A DNA stretch of 54,407 nt from the NCBI RefSeq assembly GCF_021647475.1, contig NZ_JAKIUR010000015.1, positions 1-54,407 on the forward strand, written 5' to 3'. Below are positions 16,005 to 25,639 of this stretch, piece by piece. The stretch's first letter is position 1. Every line of letters starts with the position of its first letter. The translations under genes were made by a program, and so were the position numbers. This stretch comes from Lutibacter sp. Lineage in GTDB: Bacteria > Bacteroidota > Bacteroidia > Flavobacteriales > Flavobacteriaceae. Below the pieces are notes generated by a model. It searched no databases. It was not told where the DNA came from and was given only the letters and a program-made list of their open reading frames with translations.

Positions 16005-17825
16005 TTAATCTTGTTCGTATAAATTTCTTAATTTTCTTCGCATCACTTTATTCGATGCTGTTCTGGGTAATAGTTCTATTTTAACTAAATCAGTTACTTT
16101 AAATAACGGATTTAATTGTTTTCTGATACTATTTTTAGATTGATTGTAGCGTTCTTTATCAGAAAATTCCGTAGTACTTTCTATGTAATAAACCACTAAC
16201 AAACTTGGGCCTCCACCTTTTGGAGCAACAGCTATTGCTGCAGATTCTTTAACAAATGATAATGTATTGATAATGGCTTCTATTTGAGTAGAACTCACTT
16301 TTATTCCGCCTAAATTCATGGCGTCATCAACGCGTCCTTGTGCTTGGTAATAGCCATTTTCAAGCTGTTCCATTTGATCGCCATGACGTCGTAACAGTTT
16401 TCCTTCAAATGTTGGTGTGCTTTTATAATAAACGTCAAAATGATTTCGGTTTAAAAGTTTTGTTGATAATCCCATTATTGGGGGAATTAAAAATACTTCT
16501 CCTTTATCTGATTTTTGATGATTTTCATCTAATAAAACAAATGCTCCACCTAAAGCTTGAGATGAAAATATACTAGCAATATTTGGCTGAACTACCGTAC
16601 TTGTAACGTAACCACCGCCAATTTCAGTACCTCCACAATATTCAATAACTGGCTTATTGTTAGCTAATTGCATTAAGTATTTCATTTCTTTAGGATTAGA
16701 AACTTCTCCTGTTGAGCTAAAACATTTAATAGTATTCCAATTCAGTTTTTCCATGCATTTACTGCTGTTCCAATATTTAACAAAACTTGGAATTACCCCT
16801 AACATAGTAACTTTTGCATTTTGTACAAATTTTCCAAAATCTTCTCCCATTGGTGCTCCATAATATAGTGCAATAGTTGCTTTATTTATAAGCGATGCAA
16901 AAACCAACCAAGGTCCCATCATCCAACCTAAATTAGTTGGCCAGCAAACTACATCGTTTTTATGAATATCATGATGATAATAACCATCGCTTGCACTTTT
17001 GATTGGAGTGGTATGTGTCCAAGGAATTGCCTTTGGTTCTCCAGTAGTTCCTGATGAAAATAATACGGTTATAATATCTTCAGGATTTTGAATAACCGAT
17101 TCAAATTTTTTGTTATCACTTAAAAAGATATTCCAGTAAATATCATTTTTTCTTAATGAAATTGATTCATCTGAAACTTTTAAAACTACTGCTTTTGGTG
17201 CATTAGCTTCGATTATTTTACTAAATAAAGGAATTGTTTTGCCAGCTCTTTGCAATACATCTTGCGTAAAAATAACTTTTGGATTTGTTATTTTTAATCG
17301 GATGGCAATTTCATTAGGAGTAAAACTATCCGCAATAGTAACTATGGGCATTCCTGCTTTTATACCTGCCAAATAAATTGCGACAGCTTCCACGGTCATT
17401 GGCATATCAATAGCTATTTTATCTCCTTTTTTTAAGCCTAATTTTAATAAACCATTTGCAATTTTATTGGTTAATGCTAAAAGTTCTTTTTGGGTGATTT
17501 TTTGAATTTCTTCTCCTTCTTTTTGAAAGATAATAGCAGTAGCATTTTCATTATTTTGAAAACAGGAATCTACAATGTTTAATTTTGCATTTTTAAGCCA
17601 TGCTGCATTTTCAATTCCTTTGGAAACATCTAAAATTGAAGTGTATTTTTTATTTAGATGAATATTTAAAATTTTAACTGTTTCCTGCCAAAAAGTTTCT
17701 TTATTTGTTATTGACCATTTCCAAAAATCTTGATAGTTATCGAAACCAAATTTTTGCATCATTTTAAAAATGTTGCTATTTTTAATACTTTCTTTGGTTG
17801 GATTCCAATCAGGTTTTAATTTCAT
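16005..17825 (-). CDS. AMP-forming acyl-CoA synthetase (acetyl/acetoacetyl-CoA synthetase-like)
   Basis: 606 residues of the ANL adenylating superfamily. The ATP-binding loop is LFSSGTTGEPKAIPW (about 252-266), the adenine-binding motif is EYCGGTEIGGGY, and the C-terminal Lys lies in NKVMRRKLRNLY. The N-terminal part (YQDFWKWSITNKETFWQ) is like the leader region of acetyl- and acetoacetyl-CoA synthetases and of plant AAE17-type enzymes. The substrate is probably a short acid, but this is inference. Placed 6 bp after the PBP1A gene and 9 bp before xth; a link to cell-wall genes is not obvious. Confidence 0.85.
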   Translation of the reverse strand: MKLKPDWNPTKESIKNSNIFKMMQKFGFDNYQDFWKWSITNKETFWQETVKILNIHLNKKYTSILDVSKGIENAAWLKNAKLNIVDSCFQNNENATAIIFQKEGEEIQKITQKELLALTNKIANGLLKLGLKKGDKIAIDMPMTVEAVAIYLAGIKAGMPIVTIADSFTPNEIAIRLKITNPKVIFTQDVLQRAGKTIPLFSKIIEANAPKAVVLKVSDESISLRKNDIYWNIFLSDNKKFESVIQNPEDIITVLFSSGTTGEPKAIPWTHTTPIKSASDGYYHHDIHKNDVVCWPTNLGWMMGPWLVFASLINKATIALYYGAPMGEDFGKFVQNAKVTMLGVIPSFVKYWNSSKCMEKLNWNTIKCFSSTGEVSNPKEMKYLMQLANNKPVIEYCGGTEIGGGYVTSTVVQPNIASIFSSQALGGAFVLLDENHQKSDKGEVFLIPPIMGLSTKLLNRNHFDVYYKSTPTFEGKLLRRHGDQMEQLENGYYQAQGRVDDAMNLGGIKVSSTQIEAIINTLSFVKESAAIAVAPKGGGPSLLVVYYIESTTEFSDKERYNQSKNSIRKQLNPLFKVTDLVKIELLPRTASNKVMRRKLRNLYEQD

Positions 17826-17831
17826 AAACTA

Positions 17832-20120
17832 TTAAAATTCAGGGTTCTCCTCAACACTTTTTTTATCAGGATTATTTTTATTAATGTCCTTATCACAATC
17901 AATTTGAATCGTTAATTTTTTAGGTTTTTCAAAATCTTCTTTGCTGATATGTAAACTAGGATCGGCATATAATTTTTTATAATATAAAGCCCAAATTGGT
18001 AATGCCATGGTGGCACCTTGACCTTTATCAATTCCTGCAAAATGGACGGAACGATCTTCACCACCAACCCAAACACCAGTAGCTAAATTAGGCACAATTC
18101 CTATAAACCAACCATCAGATTGGTTTTGTGTAGTTCCTGTTTTACCTGCAATAGGATTTGTAAATCCGTAAGGATAACCTGTGGCAACATTATCTGGGTA
18201 TTTCCCCCATTTTGTGCGTAACCGAATTCCTGAACCAGATTCTGTTACCCCTTCTAATAAATTTATAACTACATAAGCTGATTCTTCACTTAATACTTCT
18301 TTTGATTTTGGAATAAATCGTTCTAAAACGGTTCCGTTTTTGTCTTCAATTTTAATCAACATCATTGGTGATATTCGTAAGCCTTTATTTGCAAAAGTGG
18401 AATAAGCACTTACCATTTCATATAAAGATAAATCTACTGAGCCTAATGCTATTGACGGAACAGCAAGAATTTTACTAGTAATACCAGCACTTTTAGCTAA
18501 ATTAACAACGGTTTGTGGGTTTACCATATCAATTAATTTAGCGGTAATAACATTAACAGAGCCAGCCAGGGCTTGTTTAAGGGTTAGCTCACCTCCATAT
18601 TTATTACTGGCATTTCTTGGCGTCCAATCTTCAGGCATTCCATATTTTTCTTTAGGAATTGTATATAAAGTATTTGGTAATTTGTAGCAAGGAGATAATT
18701 TTAATTGATTAATTGCTGATGCATAAACAAAAGGTTTAAAAGTAGAGCCTACTTGACGTTTTTGCTGTTTTACGGCATCAAATTGAAAATGTTTGTAATT
18801 AATACCACCAACCCAAGCTTTTATATAGCCTGTTTGAGGTTCAATAGATATTAAACCAGCTCTTAAAAAATACTTATAATAACGAATAGAATCTTTAGGA
18901 GACATAATTGTGTCTTTATCTCCTTTCCAAGAAAAAACACTCATTTTTACCTTTTTATTAAAGGATGCAAGTATTTCTTTTTCAGATTTTCCTTGTTTTT
19001 TCATTCTATGCCAGCGATTAGAGCGTTTCATAGCTCGAAGCATTGTGTTGGCAATTTGCTTTTTGTCTAAATCGTAAAAAGGTGCGGTTCTATTGTGTTT
19101 TTGTTCTTTAAAAAATACTCGCTGTAAATTTGCCATATGTTCTTTCATAGCATCCTCTGCATCTGTTTGCATTCGAGAATCTATGGTTACATAAATTTTA
19201 AGTCCGTCTCTGTGTAAATTATAAAAAGAACCATCAGGTTTAGGATGTTTTTTAATCCACTTTTTCATAAAATCACGTAAATATTCTCTAAAATAGGTTG
19301 CGTGACCATCGCTATGACCTTCTCTATTAATGTTTAGTCCTAAATCTGTTTTTTGAAGAGAATCTTTTACTTTTTCAGTAATAAAGTTGTTTTTTGCCAT
19401 TTGACTCAAAACAACATTTCTACGATTTCTTACTAGTTTTTTTCTTCTTAACGGGTTAAAATAAGATGCATTTTTTAGCATACCTATTAGCATTGCCGAT
19501 TCAGGTATTGTAAGTTCTTTTGGTTCTTTTCCAAAATAAATTCTGGAAGCTGAACGAATACCAACTGCTAAATTTAAAAAATCGTACTTATTAAGGTACA
19601 TTGTTACAATTTCTTGTTTGGTATATTGGCGTTCTAATCGAACTGCAATTACATATTCTTTGAATTTTTGTAGTATTCTTTCTAGTAAATTTTTGGAGCC
19701 TTCACCTGTAAATAAAAGTTTAGCTAATTGTTGGGTGATGGTACTTCCGCCACCGTCTTTTCCTAATTTAACTATTGCACGTAAAGTTGCCTTAAAATCG
19801 ATACCTGAATGTTCATAAAAACGTTCATCTTCAGTTGCTACTAAAGCGTTAACTATGTTTTTAGGTAAATCTTTGTATTTTATGGGAGTTCTATTTTCAA
19901 AAGCATATTTTCCTAATGTTTTACCATCAAGAGAAATGACTTCAGAAGCTAAGTTTTTTTCGGGGTTTTCTAATTCTTCAAAAGTTGGTAACGGACCAAA
20001 AACTCCCCAAGATGCTAATAAAAACATAAAAATAATAGAAGCTGTACCTCCTAAAATTAGAATCCAAAACCATTTAATATAGATTGAAAAAGGATTTTTA
20101 GTTACTTTCTTTTTTTTCAT
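17832..20120 (-). CDS. class A penicillin-binding protein (PBP1A)
   Basis: 762 residues: a cytoplasmic tail, one transmembrane helix (about 15-38), a GT51 glycosyltransferase and a transpeptidase. GT51 motifs are ATEDERFYEHSG (Glu97) and GGSTITQQLAKLLF. The transpeptidase has S459-x-x-K462 (GSTFKPF), SVN (521-523) and KTGT (660-663). It polymerises and crosslinks peptidoglycan. The start codon overlaps the gldH stop by 4 bp (ATGA), so translation is coupled. The C-terminal 30 residues are a charged Asp/Asn/Lys tail. Confidence 0.95.
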   Translation of the reverse strand: MKKKKVTKNPFSIYIKWFWILILGGTASIIFMFLLASWGVFGPLPTFEELENPEKNLASEVISLDGKTLGKYAFENRTPIKYKDLPKNIVNALVATEDERFYEHSGIDFKATLRAIVKLGKDGGGSTITQQLAKLLFTGEGSKNLLERILQKFKEYVIAVRLERQYTKQEIVTMYLNKYDFLNLAVGIRSASRIYFGKEPKELTIPESAMLIGMLKNASYFNPLRRKKLVRNRRNVVLSQMAKNNFITEKVKDSLQKTDLGLNINREGHSDGHATYFREYLRDFMKKWIKKHPKPDGSFYNLHRDGLKIYVTIDSRMQTDAEDAMKEHMANLQRVFFKEQKHNRTAPFYDLDKKQIANTMLRAMKRSNRWHRMKKQGKSEKEILASFNKKVKMSVFSWKGDKDTIMSPKDSIRYYKYFLRAGLISIEPQTGYIKAWVGGINYKHFQFDAVKQQKRQVGSTFKPFVYASAINQLKLSPCYKLPNTLYTIPKEKYGMPEDWTPRNASNKYGGELTLKQALAGSVNVITAKLIDMVNPQTVVNLAKSAGITSKILAVPSIALGSVDLSLYEMVSAYSTFANKGLRISPMMLIKIEDKNGTVLERFIPKSKEVLSEESAYVVINLLEGVTESGSGIRLRTKWGKYPDNVATGYPYGFTNPIAGKTGTTQNQSDGWFIGIVPNLATGVWVGGEDRSVHFAGIDKGQGATMALPIWALYYKKLYADPSLHISKEDFEKPKKLTIQIDCDKDINKNNPDKKSVEENPEF

Positions 20121-20614
20121 TCTTTAATTTTTTCAATACTTAAACCAACATCAGAAATACCTTTTAAAGGCATATTTCCATCAATATCACTATTACTACG
20201 AGTTGCTTGTTGAATTGTAAATTTATAATTTCCTTGCTTTGAAAAATGATAATTTTGTTTATAAATCAACTTATTTTCTTTTATATTAGAAATACCAGTT
20301 CCTAACCAATTGCCATAATTATCCGCCATTTTATATTCTAAAGTATCAATAATTTGATTATTAGTTGGAGTTTCAATTTTGGCAATTAAAAACAATGAAC
20401 TAAACGGATAATTTGTAGTATTTCTTATATTAATAAACACGTTTTTATTGTTTATAGTATCTTTATTTTCGATATTAAAGACAATTTTATTATTTAAAAA
20501 CCAAGTTTTGTTAGGTAAGCTTTGGTATTTATTAAATATCGTTTTTGAATTACAAGATATTAGCGCTAAAAAAAAGAATATATAAACTTTAAATTTCTTA
20601 ACTGTTTTTTTCAT
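20117..20614 (-). CDS. gldH: gliding motility lipoprotein GldH
   Basis: 165 residues with a lipobox LISC (Cys21). The sequence fits GldH: an N-terminal WFLNNKIVFNI strand, NIRNTTNYPFSSLFL near residue 70, DTLEYKMADNYGNWLGTG near 95, and the end segment MPLKGISDVGLSIEK. GldH is one of the lipoproteins required with the T9SS/gliding machinery in Flavobacteria. It overlaps ricT by 17 bp and PBP1A by 4 bp, an arrangement I associate with this phylum. It supports T9SS capability in this organism. Confidence 0.9.
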   Translation of the reverse strand: MKKTVKKFKVYIFFFLALISCNSKTIFNKYQSLPNKTWFLNNKIVFNIENKDTINNKNVFINIRNTTNYPFSSLFLIAKIETPTNNQIIDTLEYKMADNYGNWLGTGISNIKENKLIYKQNYHFSKQGNYKFTIQQATRSNSDIDGNMPLKGISDVGLSIEKIKE

Positions 20615-21839
20615 TATTCGGTTTTCTTCTAAACGGTTTTCTTTTAGAATGTTTATTAGCGTTTGAGTTATTTCCTTTTTGAGCAGTGTTTTTAGCTACA
20701 ATTTGGTGGTTGTTTCTATGTTTTTTATTTCTTCTCTTTTTTCTTTTAGGAGTATCAAACCTAGTTAAACTATCTTGACCAACTACATTTTCAAAAATAT
20801 TTACTTTTTCTACAATTAATTCATTTTCAAAATCTTCTAATGAAGATGCCGTTTTATTGTCTTTGTTTAATGCTATAATTTCTTTAACTTGATCTAACGT
20901 TAATTTATACCATTTACTTCGTTCATTTTTATAGGTGTACCAAAGTAAATTTTTAAAGATATCCATTTTAATAAAAACGGCAATTCCTTTTTCGGTTTTA
21001 AGCTCTATATCTGTTTTTGGAAAGTCTTTGAGTGCATCTAAATAAGTATCCAATTCGTAATTTAAACAACATTTTAATTTACCACATTGTCCAGCTAATT
21101 TTTGGGGATTTAGAGATAATTGTTGATAACGGGCAGCAGCGGTATTTACTTTGCGTAAATCGGTTAACCAAGTAGAACAGCACAATTCTCTTCCGCAAGA
21201 ACCTATACCACCAAGCCGAGCAGCTTCTTGACGTAGCCCAACTTGTTTCATTTCAATACGAATACTAAATGTACTTGCAAAATCTCTAATAAGTTGTCTG
21301 AAATCCACACGTTCTTCAGCGGTATAATAAAAGGTTGCTTTATTTCCATCACCTTGATATTCAACATCAGATAATTTCATTTTTAGACCTAAACGGCTAA
21401 TAATTTCACGACCTCTATACTGTGTGTTATATTCTTTTTCACGTGCGGCAGTCCAAATATCAATATCTTTTTGAGTAGCAATTCTGTATATTTTTTTAAT
21501 AGCATCGCTATCTAATTCAATTCCTTTCTTTTTTAATTGAATTTTAACCAATTCACCTGCCAAGGATACAACTCCAATATCATGACCAGGATTTCCTTCT
21601 ACAGCGATTATATCGCCCATAGAAATTTTTAAGTCATCTACATTTTTAAAAAAATGTTTTCTTCCGTTTTTAAATCTAACTTCAAAAATATTCATTGGCT
21701 TTTGTCCTGTAGCCAAAGGCATATTAGCCAGCCAATCAAAAACAGAAAGTTTTTCACAGCTTCCTGTGTTACAATTTCCGTTACTTTTACAGCCTTTTGG
21801 GGCTTTATCTATAGTGGAAGAGCAATTATTACAGCTCAT
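20598..21839 (-). CDS. ricT: PSP1 / RicT family regulatory protein
   Basis: 413 residues with a PSP1 C-terminal domain (about 110-260). The N-terminus is Cys-rich (CNNCSSTIDKAPKGCKSNGN). In the core are GSCGRELCCSTWL and GQCGKLKCCLNYEL, the paired Cys motifs of RicT-like proteins that bind an iron-sulfur cluster in the Ric (YaaT) complex. The C-terminal 50 residues are Lys/Arg/Asn-rich and probably disordered. In Bacillus the complex influences RNA processing; the role here is unproven. It heads the run ricT-gldH-PBP1A-ligase-xth. A TATCTTTA -7 like element lies upstream near 21905. Confidence 0.9.
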   Translation of the reverse strand: MSCNNCSSTIDKAPKGCKSNGNCNTGSCEKLSVFDWLANMPLATGQKPMNIFEVRFKNGRKHFFKNVDDLKISMGDIIAVEGNPGHDIGVVSLAGELVKIQLKKKGIELDSDAIKKIYRIATQKDIDIWTAAREKEYNTQYRGREIISRLGLKMKLSDVEYQGDGNKATFYYTAEERVDFRQLIRDFASTFSIRIEMKQVGLRQEAARLGGIGSCGRELCCSTWLTDLRKVNTAAARYQQLSLNPQKLAGQCGKLKCCLNYELDTYLDALKDFPKTDIELKTEKGIAVFIKMDIFKNLLWYTYKNERSKWYKLTLDQVKEIIALNKDNKTASSLEDFENELIVEKVNIFENVVGQDSLTRFDTPKRKKRRNKKHRNNHQIVAKNTAQKGNNSNANKHSKRKPFRRKPNNEKNS

Positions 21840-21947
21840 ATTTTTTATGTTTAATAGGTTTTAACATCCGAAAATAGATTTCGGTATTCACTAATTTGTA
21901 AAGATAGGATTAAAATTAAGAAATATAAAACGTTAAAAAATGGAATT

Positions 21948-22178
21948 TCATACTTGTTTTACATCAATTATTTTAACAGGACAAGCTTCTTTTGCTTTAA
22001 TACTATTTTCAAAAATAGTTTTATCAGGAGATTTAATAGTGAAAAATCCTTTTTTTTCTTTAGCATGAAGCAAAACCGATTTTCCGTCTTTTTTTGACAT
22101 TTGAAATTGAGAAGGAGCTAATTCTACACAATAATTACAGCCAATACATTTAGCTCTTTGTAACGTTATAATTACCAT
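21948..22178 (-). CDS. ferredoxin, single [4Fe-4S]
   Basis: 76 residues. CIGCNYC (C11, C14, C17) and EACPV (C66) supply the four ligands of one [4Fe-4S] cluster, and the length fits a one-cluster ferredoxin with a longer middle loop. Its start abuts the stop of the U32 gene with no gap, so it is almost certainly cotranscribed and may supply electrons or cluster chemistry to that protein. Redox partner not proven. Confidence 0.88.
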   Translation of the reverse strand: MVIITLQRAKCIGCNYCVELAPSQFQMSKKDGKSVLLHAKEKKGFFTIKSPDKTIFENSIKAKEACPVKIIDVKQV

Positions 22179-23432
22179 TTAAGCTTCCACTTTGTTTTCA
22201 ACAATTTTATATAATTTATCGGAAGGTCTAATTCTGAATTCAAGAGGAATAGTTACTGAATCTCCTTTTTGAGCTTTCTCTCCTTTTATATCATTTACAA
22301 ACATTTCTTTTACTTTCATTTCTTGTGCACCTGTTGTTGGACCGGTAATTAAAATAGTATCGCCTAAAGTAATATCATAAGCTTCTATTTTAAATTCTCC
22401 AATGTTAGATTTTGGAAAATAGTGCATGCCTTTTCCTAAATACACTTTCTTTTGTGTTGCATGACTTCCTGAACCTTTACTCCATTCTCCTAATTTTTGA
22501 CCTAAATAATAGCCACTCCAAAAACCACGATTATATACTTTTTCAAGCTCTTGCATCCAACTAATTACTTTTTCTTTATTATATGAGCCATCTTCAATAC
22601 TATCAATAGCATTTCTATAGGATTTAATAACTCTGGCAACATATTCTGGAGCTCTACCTCTTCCTTCAATTTTTAAAACTTTAACCCCTGCATCTACAAT
22701 TTCATCTAAAAAATCAATGGTACATAAATCTTTTGGGGACATAATGTATTCGTTATCCAACTCCATTTCAACACCTGTTTCCTGATCAATAACGGTATAT
22801 TTTTTTCGACAATCTTGTTTACAAGCACCTCTATTTGCCGATGAGTTATGATTGTGTAAACTCATATAACATTTGCCTGAAACCGCCATACATAATGCAC
22901 CGTGACCAAAAATTTCAATTTCCACCAATTTTCCAGATGGGCCACAAATGTTTTCCTTTACAATTTGTTCAGTTATTTTCTTTACTTGACGTAAACTTAA
23001 TTCTCTACTTAATACCATAGTATCGGCAAACATGGCGTAGAATTTAACCGTTTCAATATTGGTAATATTTATTTGGGTAGAAATATGAATTTCCATTCCA
23101 ATAGCTTTTGCAGAAGCTATTACTGCTTGATCCATAGCAATTACTGCGGTTATATCAGCTTCTTTTGCTTTTTGAAGTAATGTTTTTACAATAGTTAAAT
23201 CGTGATCGTAAATTATGGTATTTAATGTAAGATAGGTTCTTACATTTTTTGCTTTACACCTATTAGAAATTTCTTGTAAATCATCTAATGTAAAGTTTAT
23301 AGTTGCTCGTGCTCGCATATTTAATTGTTCCACACCAAAATAAATTGAATCTGTACCATTGTCTAGTGCAGCTTGTAATGATTCAAAATTTCCGGCAGGA
23401 GCCATTAATTCTATTTTTCCAGTCGTAGTCAT
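22179..23432 (-). CDS. peptidase U32 family protein (tRNA/rRNA hydroxylation type)
   Basis: 417 residues. The N-terminal IELMAPAGNFESLQAALDNGTDSIYFGV block and the Cys cluster GALCMAVSGKCYMS...RGACKQDCRKKY (about 200-235) define the U32 family. Characterised members (TrhP, RlhA, UbiU types) are Fe-S proteins that hydroxylate tRNA, rRNA or ubiquinone precursors without O2, rather than peptidases. The tRNA 5-hydroxyuridine branch is plausible, but the branch cannot be fixed by eye. The ferredoxin gene follows directly. Confidence 0.85.
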   Translation of the reverse strand: MTTTGKIELMAPAGNFESLQAALDNGTDSIYFGVEQLNMRARATINFTLDDLQEISNRCKAKNVRTYLTLNTIIYDHDLTIVKTLLQKAKEADITAVIAMDQAVIASAKAIGMEIHISTQINITNIETVKFYAMFADTMVLSRELSLRQVKKITEQIVKENICGPSGKLVEIEIFGHGALCMAVSGKCYMSLHNHNSSANRGACKQDCRKKYTVIDQETGVEMELDNEYIMSPKDLCTIDFLDEIVDAGVKVLKIEGRGRAPEYVARVIKSYRNAIDSIEDGSYNKEKVISWMQELEKVYNRGFWSGYYLGQKLGEWSKGSGSHATQKKVYLGKGMHYFPKSNIGEFKIEAYDITLGDTILITGPTTGAQEMKVKEMFVNDIKGEKAQKGDSVTIPLEFRIRPSDKLYKIVENKVEA

Positions 23433-23808
23433 TCTTTTCTAGATTTTTGCAAAATTACGTATTTTCTTATAACTATTAGAAATTCGAAAATATAATGGTG
23501 TTAAAACTATGTTTAATCCACTTAGGCTAGAAGAAGTTAATTGATTTCTCTAATCTACCTAATTTTGCCATTTTTATATGCTAGTTTTTTATAAACTGTT
23601 TTTATCACCTTTTAAATTCAAATAGCTCTTAAAAAAATAGCGTATCTTTACAACAGGTTTAAACCATTTTTGATTTCAATCAGTCATTACTACATTTTGC
23701 TACTATAAATAATATAGTCTTTTACTTCTGCAAATGCTTTCTCTTTGAATTACGGATAATCAGACCAACATTTATTTGTTTTAAAACAAAACTAACAAAG
23801 TAGAATTC
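23433..23808. other. intergenic region between divergent genes
   Basis: 376 bp, AT-rich, between the U32 gene (minus) and the split AlaDH-like gene (plus). TATCTTTA near 23643, close to the -7 pattern, could serve the plus-strand gene; no good -33 partner is visible. No ORF, repeat or RNA structure was recognised. Confidence 0.4.
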
Positions 23809-24499
23809 ATGAAAAAACTAACCCTAGGAGTTATCGGAACTTCAAAAAAAGTAGATGAAAAACGTGTGCCAATTCATCCAAATCATCTATCACGTTTACC
23901 TGAAGATATCAGGAAACAATTAATTTTTGAAAAGGGATATGGTGCACCTTTTGGTTTGGATGACGATTTTTTTATTTCGCAAGCAGGAGGAGTTGCTTCT
24001 CGTCATGATTTATTGGCTGAAATTGGTTCAGTTATCATTGCAAAACCAACATTAGCCGATTTACAAGAAATACGTGAAGGTGGACTCATTTGGGGTTATC
24101 CACATTGTGCACAGCAAGGTGATATTACACAAACTGCCATAGATAGAAAATTAACTCTAATAGCTTTTGAAGATATGTTTGTATGGTCTCCAGATGGTCA
24201 TATAGGCAGACATACGTTTTATAAAATAATGAATTGGCAGGCTATTGTGCCGTTATTCATGCATTGCAATTAAAGGGTGTTGATGGTCATTACGGGAACC
24301 AGCGTAAAGTAATTATTTTTGGATTTGGAGCTGTTAGTCGTGGAGCTATTTACGCACTCAAAGCTCATGGTTTTACAGATATTACAATTTGTATTCAAAG
24401 ACCTGATCAATGAAGTACGTGAAGAAATTTTAGCAGTACATTATGTTCGTATTCGTGAAGGTAATAATGACGAGGCTAGAATGGTAACTATAGAACATG
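23809..24499 (+). pseudogene. 5' part of a split alanine dehydrogenase / N5-(carboxyethyl)ornithine synthase-like gene
   Basis: Encodes the N-terminal catalytic domain (MKKLTLGVIGTSKKVDEKRV, then IWGYPHCAQQGDITQTAID) and the start of the Rossmann domain (KVIIFGFGAVSRGAIYALKA) of the AlaDH/PNT superfamily. Two single-base changes break it: a missing A in the A-run near 24223-24226, after HTFYK, and an extra A near 24409, after RPD. The second restores the original frame. The coding sequence then stops being family-like exactly at 24499, after VTIEH, where the cassette begins; the first stop inside the cassette is TGA at 24526. Transcription from its promoter would run into the cassette genes. 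Confidence 0.85.
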
Positions 24500-24574
24500 T
24501 TATGTGCAAATTAAAACAGAGTCACTGAGTCCAATAGTGTATATTAAGAAATTAATTAAATTAAGAGATAAATT

Positions 24575-25639
24575 ATGATAGAGAAAGCATTAGTATTTAG
24601 TGAAAATGAATTTGGAAAGGTAGATGGAAAAGTTGCAAATGGACTTATCAGATATTCGGAACGATATAAAATTGTTGGCATTATAGATAGTACAAAGGCA
24701 GGTCTTGATGCGGGCGAATGTCTCGATGGAATAAAAAAGGGAATCCCTATATTTAGCAGTATTGATGATGCCTTAGAGAAGTTGAATTACATCCCGAAAT
24801 ATTTTATTTATGGTATTGCACCGCTATCTCCATTTCTTGATAAGGAACAGAGGCAAATAATCATAACTGCAATGGAAAAAGGAATGGATATTGTAAATCC
24901 TCTCCCTGAATTCTTTGCTGATGATAAAGAATTTATGCAAAAAGCAAGTGAATGTAATGTCAAAATATTTGACTTTAGAAAACCTCCAAAACGAAAAGGT
25001 CTGCATCTTTTTACTGGAAAAATTTTCGAAAACAAAACCCCTGTAATAGTTGTTACCGGTACAGATTGTGCTGTTGGCAAAATGACTACTGCTAGGATTA
25101 TTGTTGAGGCATTAAAAAAAGAAAATATAAATGCTGTATTTATAGCCACTGGACAAACAGGTTTACTTCAGGGTGCTAAGTATGGAATGGCATTAGATGT
25201 GCTAACATCAGGTTTTACCACAGGAGAAGTTGAAAAAGCAATTATAGATGCAGTTAATACTGAACATCCTGATATAATTATTGTTGAGGGGCAAGGTGGT
25301 TTAAGCCATCCTGCATTTAATTCTTCATCTGCTATTATAAAGGGTTCAAATGCCGATGCAATAATCATTCAGCATCCACCAAAAAGAAAAAGTCGTTGTG
25401 ATTTTCCGACAATTCCAATGCCTACTTTAGAAAGTGAAATAAAACTTAACGAAATGTTTTCAAAATCAAAAGTAATTGCCATTACACTTAACGATGAAGA
25501 TATGACTGATACTGAATTAATAAACACAATAGCAGAATATGAAGACAGGTATCAACTACCTACTACGAATGTTTTAAAATATGGATGCGACAATATTATT
25601 AAAAAGATATTTGAAGTATTTCCCGAAATACTAAAGTGA
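24575..25639 (+). CDS. DUF1611 family P-loop protein (DgcN-like)
   Basis: 354 residues. An N-terminal Rossmann-like DUF1611_N part (to about 140) is followed by a P-loop domain with Walker A GTDCAVGKMTT (162-172) and a later IIIVEGQGGLSHP block. DUF1611 proteins often sit beside amino-acid epimerase or racemase genes; one characterised member, DgcN, N-acetylates D-glutamate in a D-Glu catabolic pathway. By analogy this one may modify a D-amino acid or dipeptide. It is the first cassette gene, 75 bp from the left edge, and overlaps the racemase gene by 4 bp (GTGA). Intact. Confidence 0.85.
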   Translation: MIEKALVFSENEFGKVDGKVANGLIRYSERYKIVGIIDSTKAGLDAGECLDGIKKGIPIFSSIDDALEKLNYIPKYFIYGIAPLSPFLDKEQRQIIITAMEKGMDIVNPLPEFFADDKEFMQKASECNVKIFDFRKPPKRKGLHLFTGKIFENKTPVIVVTGTDCAVGKMTTARIIVEALKKENINAVFIATGQTGLLQGAKYGMALDVLTSGFTTGEVEKAIIDAVNTEHPDIIIVEGQGGLSHPAFNSSSAIIKGSNADAIIIQHPPKRKSRCDFPTIPMPTLESEIKLNEMFSKSKVIAITLNDEDMTDTELINTIAEYEDRYQLPTTNVLKYGCDNIIKKIFEVFPEILK

